57,568 bases of DNA from Gammaproteobacteria bacterium (lineage in GTDB: Bacteria; Pseudomonadota; Gammaproteobacteria; Steroidobacterales; Rariloculaceae), in contig JAJEFE010000011.1 of assembly GCA_022820625.1 (NCBI GenBank), forward strand, positions 64,846 to 122,413, in the 5' to 3' direction. Below, piece after piece: positions 25,236 to 32,967 of the stretch (its first letter is position 1; each line of letters starts with the position of its first letter). The position numbers were made by a program, and so were the translations under genes. The notes beneath the pieces are model-generated. The model worked only from the letters and a program-made list of their open reading frames with translations, was not told where the DNA came from and did not search any database.

Positions 25236-26858
25236 TCACGGTTTCCGCTGTCCTGGCGATTTCGAAGGTCTCGGCGCCCGTTGCCTGCGCGCACCGGCGA
25301 TCGACCAGATCACCGAAACCACCGACAAACCCAGGAACAGCGCGCTGAAGGGCGAAGTGAAGAACACCGTAACGTCTCCCTGGGATCCGGTCAGCGCGAT
25401 TCGCAGATTTTCCTCCAGTTGCCGCCCGAGCACCAGGGCGAGCAGCAGCGGCACCACCGGCATGTCCAGCCACTTCATGGCCAGCCCCAGCAGGCCGAAT
25501 CCGAACATCACGTAGACGTCGAAGAGCGAATTGCGCAGCGACCAGGCGCCGACGACGCACAGGATAGCCACCGCAGGCATGAGCAGCGTACGGGGCGCGG
25601 CGACAACCTTGACCAGCAGCCGCAGCCCCGCCAGGGCGATCAGCAGGTTGAAGACATTCGCCCAGAAAAACGAGAACATCAGTCCGTAGGCGAAGTCGGC
25701 CTGCTCGACGAACAGCAGCGGCCCGGGAGCGAGTCCATGCGCCAGCAGCGCGCCGATCAGGATTGCCGTCACCGGGTCGCCCGGTATGCCCAGGGTCATC
25801 ATGGGGATCAGGGCGCCCCCCGTGACCGCGTTGTTGGCGGCTTCCGGCGCAGCGACTCCTTCCACGGCGCCGCGTCCGAACCGGTCCCGGCGCCGGGTGG
25901 TCTTCTTCGCGTAGTCATAACTGATGAAGGCTGCGATGGGACCGCCCGCGCCCGGCAGAATGCCGAGAAACGTGCCGACCACCGAACCGATACCGACCGG
26001 CAGACGGATGCGGCGCAGGTCCGCAATCGCCGGCAGCAGTTGGCGGAATCCGATGCTACCGGCTCCCGGTGCGGCGCCGTCGCTGCTGCTGGAGCCGTTG
26101 CGGCCTCCCGGACTGCCCGGGCCGCCGAAGTCGACGGCGCCTCCAGGACCTCCGGGGCGCCGCGGGCCTCCGCGGTCGCCCGGACCAATGCCGCGCAGGT
26201 TCTCGATCAACTGCGGTATGGCGAAGAGTCCGATCAGCGCGGTGAGGAAATGCACGCCGGACAACAGGTTCGTGTCGCCGAAGGTAAACCGCGCGGTACC
26301 CATCACCGGGTCCTGGCCGATGGTGACAATGGCCAGTCCGATGGCCGCCGACAGCAGTCCCTTGATCCAGGACCGGGAGGCGAACGAGCAGATGATCGTG
26401 AGGCCAAGGAACACCAGGCTGAAGAGGTCCGCCGAGCGGAACTGCAGCGCCAGGTCGGCGAGCCTCGGCGCGATAAGGAACAGGCACAGTGCGCTGAAAA
26501 GCCCGCCGCAGAAACTCGCCGACACCGCCATGCCCAGCGCACGTCCAGCCTGGCCCCGCGCCACCAGCGGGTAGCCGTCCAGCGCGGTCGCCGCGGCGGA
26601 GGGCGTTCCCGGTATGTTCAGCAGGATCGCGGAGAAGCTGCCGCCCAGCATGCCCCCGGCATAGAGCCCCAGAAACAGGCCGATGGAGACGCTGGGGTCG
26701 AGTACGAACGTGAGCGGCAGGACGATGATCATCGCGGCGGAGATCGTCATGCCTGGAATCATGCCGGCGACGATGCCGAGCAGGCATCCCACGCCCGTCG
26801 CCAACAGGCTCGAGGGCTGGATCGCCTGGAGCAGGCCCTGCAGCAGGCCGCCCGTCAC
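25236..26858 (-). CDS. tctA: Tripartite tricarboxylate transporter, large permease TctA
   Basis: A GTG at 26858 overlaps the tctB stop as GTGA, fixing the start. The 540-residue protein is highly hydrophobic with TctA motifs: LGIVAGMIPGMTISAAMI, GGSFSAILLNIPGTPSAAAT, a second GILPGAGGPIAAFISY and TLGIPGDPVTAILIGAL. It forms the large inner-membrane subunit of a TTT-family solute importer. A Gly/Pro/Ser-rich insert (about 26045-26190) lies between the two halves and is absent from typical members as far as I know. Confidence 0.93.
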   Translation of the reverse strand: MTGGLLQGLLQAIQPSSLLATGVGCLLGIVAGMIPGMTISAAMIIVLPLTFVLDPSVSIGLFLGLYAGGMLGGSFSAILLNIPGTPSAAATALDGYPLVARGQAGRALGMAVSASFCGGLFSALCLFLIAPRLADLALQFRSADLFSLVFLGLTIICSFASRSWIKGLLSAAIGLAIVTIGQDPVMGTARFTFGDTNLLSGVHFLTALIGLFAIPQLIENLRGIGPGDRGGPRRPGGPGGAVDFGGPGSPGGRNGSSSSDGAAPGAGSIGFRQLLPAIADLRRIRLPVGIGSVVGTFLGILPGAGGPIAAFISYDYAKKTTRRRDRFGRGAVEGVAAPEAANNAVTGGALIPMMTLGIPGDPVTAILIGALLAHGLAPGPLLFVEQADFAYGLMFSFFWANVFNLLIALAGLRLLVKVVAAPRTLLMPAVAILCVVGAWSLRNSLFDVYVMFGFGLLGLAMKWLDMPVVPLLLALVLGRQLEENLRIALTGSQGDVTVFFTSPFSALFLGLSVVSVIWSIAGARRQRAPRPSKSPGQRKP

Positions 26859-27313
26859 TGCCACACGCCTCTGGGAAGGAGCACCTGGAATCCCGCGCTG
26901 AACAAAACGAAAAGCAAGACAGGAATCAGGATGGCGGCAGCCAGGGCGATGACCCATCTGCGCTCACCGTAGAGCGCCACCAGTCCGCCACAGAATGGTA
27001 CGCTGGCGAGCACGAATCCGGCATAGGGCAGGAGCGACAGGTAGGCGGCAAACCCGCCGAGCGCCAGCCAGCCTCGAACAGGCAGGCGGTATCCGGAAAA
27101 TACTTCGCCTCGTTGTCGAGTGGTGATCAGGCCATGGACAATCAGTGCGGCGGACAGACCGATCAGCCCGAAGGCGATCAGCCAGGGGAAAAACGCCGGT
27201 CCCGGCGTATCGGGCAGCGTTCGATCCGGTAGTTGCCCGGTTGCGAATGCGAATCCGATCCCCACTGCCAGGAGCACGAAGCCCGCTGCCAGGTTTCGAT
27301 GTCCCATGGACAT
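26855..27313 (-). CDS. tctB: Tripartite tricarboxylate transporter, small permease TctB
   Basis: The 152-residue product has four hydrophobic segments and the family's GPAFFPWLIAFGL motif after the first. It pairs with TctA in the inner membrane. Its ATG overlaps the tctC stop by one base (TGATG), and its own stop overlaps tctA. A second ATG two codons in is also possible. Confidence 0.88.
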   Translation of the reverse strand: MSMGHRNLAAGFVLLAVGIGFAFATGQLPDRTLPDTPGPAFFPWLIAFGLIGLSAALIVHGLITTRQRGEVFSGYRLPVRGWLALGGFAAYLSLLPYAGFVLASVPFCGGLVALYGERRWVIALAAAILIPVLLFVLFSAGFQVLLPRGVWQ

Positions 27314-28260
27314 CAGCGGGTCAATGTGCCGTCGCTCTGGATGATCGCCCTGACCCTGTCGTTTTCCCGTTGCAGCAGCGCCTCGAACGGGCCCATGGTC
27401 AGGGGCGCCACTGTCAGGCCCAGGTCGTCGGCAAGCCGCTGGAACGCCTCGGAGGCCGCCGCCCGGGTCATGGCGTCGGCGAGCTGCTCCTGAACGCCGG
27501 CCGGGGTACCCTCCGGCACCGAAAGTCCCCGGAACAGATCGAATTCCACGTCGATGCCCTGTTCGAGCGCGGTAGGCACGTTCGGAATGATGGCGTTGCG
27601 TTCCGCGCCCAGCGTGGCCAGCAATCTCAGCCGATCCGCGCGAAACAGGCCGAGTGCTCCGGTCAATGGAGCAACCATGGCATCCGCCTCACCGCTCAGC
27701 ACCGTCGCATTGCGTCTGCGCGTACCGATAGGCAGGTGCACGGCCTCGCAGCCGATCGCCCGCACGACCGCCAGGGCGCCCAGATGGGTGGTGCTGCCGG
27801 TGCCAGAGTTGGCAATGCGAATGGGGCGGTCGCGCTCGACGCAGTCCCCGGCCAGCGACTCGATGCCACTCCAGGGCGAGTCGGCCGCCACCGCGAAAAC
27901 CAGGGGCTGGTGCTCGACGCGCCCGATGTGATCCAGGGCATCGAAACCGAAAGGTACGTTGCCGAGATTGGTAATGGTCAGGATCGACGTCGAGGTCCAC
28001 ATGACTGTATAGCCGTCGGGATCGGCATCGTTGACATAGCTGTAGGCCAGTGCGCCGCCGGCGCCCGGGCGATTGACCGGTATTACCGTGACGCCCAGCA
28101 CAGCGCCCATTTCCTCGGCCAGCAGGCGGCCCTCGATATCGGCGCTGCCGCCGGCGTCGAAGGGAATCACGAATTCAATGGCCCGTTCCGGGTACTGTGC
28201 CGCGGCCGGCGACGCGCACAGCGCCAATCCAAGGACGAGTGCCGTGCATGAGGCCTTCAA
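27313..28260 (-). CDS. tctC: Tripartite tricarboxylate transporter substrate-binding protein TctC/Bug
   Basis: The protein has a signal peptide ending AAAQYPERAIEFVIPF, the start of Bug-type binding domains, and PFDAGGSADIEGRLLAEEM with the ligand-loop Gly-Gly. A TTG at 28260 preceded by AGAGGG gives the cleanest signal peptide (315 residues). An ATG at 28296 overlapping the previous gene is the alternative (327 residues). Bug proteins bind carboxylates, often aromatic or dicarboxylic, in the periplasm. The ligand is unknown. Confidence 0.88.
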   Translation of the reverse strand: MKASCTALVLGLALCASPAAAQYPERAIEFVIPFDAGGSADIEGRLLAEEMGAVLGVTVIPVNRPGAGGALAYSYVNDADPDGYTVMWTSTSILTITNLGNVPFGFDALDHIGRVEHQPLVFAVAADSPWSGIESLAGDCVERDRPIRIANSGTGSTTHLGALAVVRAIGCEAVHLPIGTRRRNATVLSGEADAMVAPLTGALGLFRADRLRLLATLGAERNAIIPNVPTALEQGIDVEFDLFRGLSVPEGTPAGVQEQLADAMTRAAASEAFQRLADDLGLTVAPLTMGPFEALLQRENDRVRAIIQSDGTLTR

Positions 28261-28273
28261 GCCAGGTTTCCCT

Positions 28274-28720
28274 CTAATCCGGTGGGGAGGCGCCAACAGC
28301 GTTCAATGCAACATTGGCGATGTGCTCGTCCTCTTCCCAGGTCGCGCCGGCTACACCGATGCCGCCCACGCACTCACCGTCCACCATGATCGGCAATCCT
28401 CCTTCCATGGGAGTCCACCGCTCGGGACCCGCCGCCAGGCTGAGGCCCACCGCGTGCAACAGGTCAAGTTTCTGTCCCTCGGCGCCTCGGGTTGTGGTTG
28501 GGCGCCGGTTGGATGCGGCGCAGGCTGCCTTGGTGTGTGCCGAGTGGACCGTATGGAAGCGCCCGCCGTCCATCCGCTCAAGCAGAAGCACATGGCCGCC
28601 CGCATCCACGATAGCGATTGAAACAGCAAAGCCCTTGTCCTGCGCGTCGGCCGTTGCAGCCGCCATCATCGTTTTTGCGCCTCGGGAAGTGAGGCGCTTT
28701 GTGGTGGCAAAGAATGTCAC
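28274..28720 (-). CDS. GlcG/HbpS-family haem-binding-like protein
   Basis: The 148-residue product begins at a GTG overlapping the upstream stop as GTGA. It shows FAVSIAIVDAGGHVLLLERMDG and GGLPIMVDGECVGGIGVAGATWEEDEHIA, diagnostic of the GlcG/HbpS domain. Members occur with glycolate, diol or aromatic catabolic operons and some bind haem or cobalamin; the role here is unknown. No signal peptide is seen, so it should be cytoplasmic. Confidence 0.88.
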   Translation of the reverse strand: MTFFATTKRLTSRGAKTMMAAATADAQDKGFAVSIAIVDAGGHVLLLERMDGGRFHTVHSAHTKAACAASNRRPTTTRGAEGQKLDLLHAVGLSLAAGPERWTPMEGGLPIMVDGECVGGIGVAGATWEEDEHIANVALNAVGASPPD

Positions 28721-29535
28721 GAGCGCGCCCAGATCACGCCTCGGATGATATAGCCGCCCGAGCGTTCGTCCAGTTCCAGTTCCATCTGGCCACGGTCGCG
28801 GGCCTCTTCCAGCAGGCGGCTGAAGGAGTCGAATCCGTAGTAGCTCTCGTTGAAGCCGGGCCGGCGGCGCTTGAGCGCCTGCTTGACCATGGAACCCCAG
28901 AGCTTTTCCTCGTCGCCGCGCTCGGAGTTGAGCGCGTCGGCAGTCTCCAGCGTGAGGTCGATACCCTCCTGCATGCGGTCGTCACCCTCCTGCGAAGGAT
29001 CGGCGGATTTGGAAGGTTTTTTCCGTCGTGCCGCTGCGCCCGAAGGCTTGCGCTGCTTGCGCTCGCGGATGAGATCGTCGTAGTAGATGAACTCGTCGCA
29101 GGTGCCGATCAGCAGGTCCGAGGTGGAGTTCTTCACCCCCACGCCGATCACCGTCTTGGCATTTTCGCGCAGCTTGCTGACCAGCGGTGAGAAATCCGAA
29201 TCGCCGCTGATGATGACGAACGTATTCACATGGGACTTGGTGTAGCAGAGGTCCAGCGCATCCACAACCATTCGGATGTCGGCCGAATTCTTGCCCGACT
29301 GGCGTACGTGGGGAATGTCGATAAGCTCGAAGTTGGCCTCGTGCATCACCGCCTTGAAGTCCTTGTACCGCCCCCAGTCGCAGTAGGACTTCTTGACGAT
29401 GATGCTGCCCTTGACCAGGAGGCGCTCGAGCACGCGGTTGATGTCGAACTTGGCATAGCGCGCGTCGCGAACGCCGAGCGCGATGTTTTCGAAGTCGCAG
29501 AAAAGAGCAAGGTGATTGTCGATCGGTTCGGTCAT
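28717..29535 (-). CDS. NYN-domain protein with C-terminal OST-HTH/LOTUS-like domain
   Basis: The 272-residue product has an N-terminal NYN (LabA/DUF88) domain: LALFCDFENIALG with the catalytic Asp, SADIRMVVDALDL, and TFVIISGDSDFSPLVSKLRE. A basic linker follows (about residues 155-180). The C-terminal segment LWGSMVKQALKRRRPGFNESYYGFDSFSRLLEEA matches the OST-HTH/LOTUS RNA-binding fold. Such proteins are thought to cleave or bind RNA. It is the first gene of the operon and overlaps the GlcG gene by four bases, an odd pairing with a solute transporter. Confidence 0.88.
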   Translation of the reverse strand: MTEPIDNHLALFCDFENIALGVRDARYAKFDINRVLERLLVKGSIIVKKSYCDWGRYKDFKAVMHEANFELIDIPHVRQSGKNSADIRMVVDALDLCYTKSHVNTFVIISGDSDFSPLVSKLRENAKTVIGVGVKNSTSDLLIGTCDEFIYYDDLIRERKQRKPSGAAARRKKPSKSADPSQEGDDRMQEGIDLTLETADALNSERGDEEKLWGSMVKQALKRRRPGFNESYYGFDSFSRLLEEARDRGQMELELDERSGGYIIRGVIWARS

Positions 29536-29694
29536 GGACTACCTGCGCAGGACGCCGACAGGGCGTGGAACTAACCGGATTCTACATGGGTGGCGCGAAC
29601 ATCGCGCGAAACGGCCGCGTAATTCCGGTATTCTTCGGCGAGTTTTCAACCGAGTCCCCGGCGGGCAACCCGAAGCTCGCTCAGCCACTGAACC

Positions 29695-30936
29695 ATGAAC
29701 GAAGCGCTTGACAGCCTGACGGGCTGGTTTTTCGGCCTTCCCTACGTTGTTCACACCGTCGGCGGCGTCGCCGTTCTGGTGCTTGTCGGCGTCCTCCTCA
29801 ATCTGTTCGTCAAGCGCCGGGTCATAAGCTTGCTGAGCAGCGTGGCGGGCCGCACCAGCCAGCAATGGGATGACATCGTCCTCAGGCACGGCGTGCTCGA
29901 CCGGTTGGCGCAGGCGGTGCCGGCGCTGGTGGTGTACTTCGGGATCGCCTGGGTGCCCGGTCTCGGCGAATCGCTTACCCAGATCATCGCCAACGTGGCG
30001 ATGGCATGGCTGGCTCTGGCCGTCACGCTGGCGGCCGGCGCCCTGTTGCGCGCCGGTACGGCGATTTACGAAACCTGGCCCGTTGCCAGGGACCGTCCGA
30101 TCAAGGGTTTCGTGCAGGTTGCCCAGATCGCGGTTTACATTCTGGGCGCGATATTCGTCATCTCGGCGCTGATGGCGCGATCTCCGGTTGTCCTGCTGAC
30201 CGGCTTCGGCGCCATGACGGCGATCCTGCTGCTGGTCTTCAGGGATACGATCCTGTCCCTGGTCGCTAGCGTCCAGCTCACGACCCTGGACATGGTCAGG
30301 GTCGGCGACTGGATCGAAATGCCGCAATACGATGCGGACGGCGACGTGGTGGACATCGCGCTGCACACCATCCGGGTGCAGAACTGGGACAAGACGATCA
30401 CCACCATCCCGACCCACAAGCTGATCAGCGAGTCGTTCAGGAACTGGCGCGGCATGCAGGATTCGGGCGGCCGCCGCATCAAGCGCTCCATCAACATCGA
30501 CGCCGGTTCCGTGCGGTTCCTCAAGGATGAAGAGGTGGAGAAGTTCACGCGCTTCACGCTGCTGCGCGAGTACATTCATCGCAAGCGCGACGAACTGGCT
30601 GCCTACAACGCTGCCCTGGACGGCCCCGAGACGGCCAACGTGAACCTGCGCCGGCTCACCAATCTCGGCACTTTCCGGGCCTACCTATGGAACTATCTGC
30701 AGAACCATCCGCAGATCCACCGCGGCATGACGCTGCTGGTGCGCCAGCTTCAACCCGGCGAAAAGGGCATACCCATCGAGATATACTGCTTTACCAGCAC
30801 CACCGAATGGGCCGCGTACGAGGGCATCCAGGCGGACATCTTCGACCACGTGCTCGCCCAGTGCGGGGAGTTCGGGTTGAGCGTGTTCCAGGCGCCGAGC
30901 GGGACGGATGTCGCGGCGCTTCGCAGGCCCGATTGA
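29695..30936 (+). CDS. MscS-family channel, YbdG-like
   Basis: The 413-residue protein has about five N-terminal transmembrane segments and the MscS core with TGFGAMTAILLLVFRDTILSLVASVQ, then DMVRVGDWIEMPQYDADGDV and the TTIPTHKLISESFRNW region. The large soluble insert and C-terminal IEIYCFTSTTEW resemble YbdG/MscM-type channels. It is transcribed alone, divergent from the NYN operon, and marks the GC-rich left edge of the accessory island. Confidence 0.9.
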   Translation: MNEALDSLTGWFFGLPYVVHTVGGVAVLVLVGVLLNLFVKRRVISLLSSVAGRTSQQWDDIVLRHGVLDRLAQAVPALVVYFGIAWVPGLGESLTQIIANVAMAWLALAVTLAAGALLRAGTAIYETWPVARDRPIKGFVQVAQIAVYILGAIFVISALMARSPVVLLTGFGAMTAILLLVFRDTILSLVASVQLTTLDMVRVGDWIEMPQYDADGDVVDIALHTIRVQNWDKTITTIPTHKLISESFRNWRGMQDSGGRRIKRSINIDAGSVRFLKDEEVEKFTRFTLLREYIHRKRDELAAYNAALDGPETANVNLRRLTNLGTFRAYLWNYLQNHPQIHRGMTLLVRQLQPGEKGIPIEIYCFTSTTEWAAYEGIQADIFDHVLAQCGEFGLSVFQAPSGTDVAALRRPD

Positions 30937-30999
30937 TCGGTATTCCTTGCCGAATCTACCCTCGAACTACCCACAGATTCTGCGGAGAAGCTCTGACTA

Positions 31000-31425
31000 T
31001 TACTCCGGCAACAGACGGATCATCGGATTCCGAAAGTAAACACGGCTGTCGGAGCCCACGGCCTCCAGGCCGATCGTGCCCCGGTGCAGACTGGCCGGTC
31101 CATCTGCATCTGCAGGTTCGGTGAATTCATTGACGGTCTCGCCATTCACTCTTACCGTTACGTTCTTGCCGTCAACCGTGATGTGGTAGTTGAACCATTC
31201 GTTATCGCCGTGTGGGGCAGTCTCTACCTCGCTTGCCCCAACCAGGCTGCCGGTCATGCTCTCACCGGCCCGGCTGGCGTTAATCTGGGCTTCATAACCA
31301 ACGCCAGGAGGTCCCTCCTCTTCGTAATGGGTATGAAAATAGACGCCTGAAGCCGACCCGGGATAGGTATAAACATCAACCTTGAATTCGAAATTCTTGA
31401 AATATCCGCCAGCGATCGGACCGTC
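31000..31425 (-). repeat. Left arm of a long inverted repeat (3' half of ThuA-DUF1080 copy A)
   Basis: Over this stretch the sequence is the reverse complement of about 49235-49660 with only scattered mismatches, including long identical runs around the INASRAGESMTGSLVG and DGKNVTVRVN coding segments. The 5' parts of the two genes are far more diverged. The arms enclose about 18 kb. Identity was judged by eye. Confidence 0.8.
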
Positions 31426-32490
31426 ATAGAACAGATTTCTTTGATCTCCCTCGACAATCAGGGTGTCGCCGTCAAGTCGGAACGATTCTCCGGCCGAGGT
31501 ATTGTCGACGGTCGGCCAGGCCATCTCTGTATCAAGCCTCCCATACCAGGAAGCAGACGTCCAGTTCACGACACCGCCGCTTTCAATCCAACCATTGAGT
31601 GTATCGTCCAGGAGGGATATCCAACCAAGCCCGCGTTCTCCTTCATATCCCGGGGCCGGCGAACCATCTTCTTCAAGTTTTCCTGCCGCCCAGAGCACGC
31701 TCGCTGCAACAAGATTCAAATTCGTATCCGAGCCCATCGAAGGATTATGGTGCCCCAGTGAACTGGCGAATACCCGAACGCCTTCGTATTCGTGTATCCA
31801 GGCTGTTTCAGTATAGGAGTGTGTCTCCACCGAATAGGCGTGAGTTAACGGAGTGGCGTTGTCATGTAAATCAACGATCAGATATAACTCGCCTGAAGGC
31901 GTCCGCCAGGAAGGAGGTTGGTATTTCATGATCGGGTGCTGCGGCTCCAGAACTTCGATCGTGTAGGGAGAGGTATTGGGATGATCTTCTTTCTCGTGGA
32001 CGTATGAAACAGCACCGGTAAAATCCCACCAGTCATCCGCTGCACCGTCCATTGCATATTGATAGAGATGGATGGGGCAGTGAAGCATGACGGCAGGTAA
32101 TTGATGCTCGACGTGCTCGGCGATGATTCCTCTTACATAGGCTCCATCTTTTACTTGAAGATTGCAGTGATTGTAGATTACAACGTCGAACTCTGCCGCC
32201 CAGTCATCCTCCAAATGACGGGAGAAATGGAAATCAGTTGATTCCATGGTAAGCGTATCTGCACCTTCATAGTCAGTCGTAATTTCGATGTTCGAAAGAC
32301 GTTCCAACAGTCCCTGTTCAATCTGGTCCTTTTGCGTTGCATAATCGTGCCAGGGACCCCCGCCGGTAATCATCAAGATTCTCAATGGATCTGTGTTCTG
32401 AGCTCCGGCGTATTGAAGCAGGCTGCCAGAAAAAACCAGCGTTAAAATAGAAAGGAGTATTTTCTTAAATACATACTTGGTCGTATTCAT
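31000..32490 (-). CDS. Secreted ThuA-DUF1080 (3-keto-disaccharide hydrolase-like) protein, copy A
   Basis: The 496-residue product starts at an ATG preceded by GAGGG and has a signal peptide ending AGAQ. The N-terminal ThuA domain has ILMITGGGPWHDYATQ and VMLHCPIHLYQY, with WIHEYEGVRVFASSLGHH. The C-terminal DUF1080 jelly roll begins LGWISLLDDTLNGW and ends YFRNPMIRLLPE. DUF1080 proteins hydrolyse or eliminate 3-keto-glycosides; ThuA is associated with trehalose and keto-sugar metabolism. It is a paralogue of 48182-49660 in the opposite orientation, most alike over the last ~420 bases. Base composition is lower in GC than the left flank. Confidence 0.85.
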   Translation of the reverse strand: MNTTKYVFKKILLSILTLVFSGSLLQYAGAQNTDPLRILMITGGGPWHDYATQKDQIEQGLLERLSNIEITTDYEGADTLTMESTDFHFSRHLEDDWAAEFDVVIYNHCNLQVKDGAYVRGIIAEHVEHQLPAVMLHCPIHLYQYAMDGAADDWWDFTGAVSYVHEKEDHPNTSPYTIEVLEPQHPIMKYQPPSWRTPSGELYLIVDLHDNATPLTHAYSVETHSYTETAWIHEYEGVRVFASSLGHHNPSMGSDTNLNLVAASVLWAAGKLEEDGSPAPGYEGERGLGWISLLDDTLNGWIESGGVVNWTSASWYGRLDTEMAWPTVDNTSAGESFRLDGDTLIVEGDQRNLFYDGPIAGGYFKNFEFKVDVYTYPGSASGVYFHTHYEEEGPPGVGYEAQINASRAGESMTGSLVGASEVETAPHGDNEWFNYHITVDGKNVTVRVNGETVNEFTEPADADGPASLHRGTIGLEAVGSDSRVYFRNPMIRLLPE

Positions 32491-32746
32491 TTATTGAGCC
32501 CTCGATTTTTATCTCTTAGGTTGAGTCACATCTTTGTGTTAGAGCAAGGTTCACAAAATACACAGCCCAGCCGTAACACGCAACCCGAAGCGGAGTAGAA
32601 ATTGCTGCCGGGCGCTTGGAGCTGGCACTGCCGGCCCGGCCGCCACCGAAAACCTCCTCGGCACAAGCTGCCCAGGCCACCGCCGTGTAGTGCAGACCCT
32701 TGGGGCCGGCTCATCGACAGATCAACAACTTAACCCCGATCTACCC

Positions 32747-32940
32747 CCGAATTCGCCAAGTCGGGTCTAGGCACGCGCCGCCGCTGCCACCGAGTGCGCC
32801 GAGGCATCGGCCACCGATCGGCAACGGGCGGTGACCCGGGCGCAACGCTTCGAGTGGGTGTTCGCCGCCGACATCGAGACCTGCCGCCAATGCGTCGGTC
32901 GCTCGCGTGTCATCGTCAGCATCCGCCTTCTTCTATCTAG
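32747..32940 (+). pseudogene. Remnant of an IS91-family (Y2) transposase C-terminus
   Basis: In one frame the plus strand encodes AVTRAQRFEWVFAADIETC followed by RQCVGRSRVIVSI, closely matching the C-terminal zinc-ribbon end of IS91-type transposases (the W/R-AQRLKRVF-xxDIETCxxCGG-x-VR-I-ASI pattern). Upstream in the same frame, PNSPSRV then a stop at 32768 resembles the degraded preceding motif, implying internal deletion. No start or intact gene remains. The rest of the 32491-32967 gap shows nothing else I can support. It lies inside the left boundary of the duplicated island. Confidence 0.65.
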
Positions 32941-32967
32941 TTACTCGTTAACTTCGTTCAGTAACAC

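Noticed and set aside
25281..26972. A 563-codon open frame antisense to tctA
   Set aside because: Rich in Arg/Gln/His as expected from the complement of a hydrophobic membrane gene; TctA motifs are clear on the minus strand.
32526..32714. Short minus-strand frame rich in Gly/Cys between ThuA-DUF1080 A and the transposase remnant
   Set aside because: No ribosome-binding site, no family, biased composition; probably noncoding or degraded insertion-element DNA.
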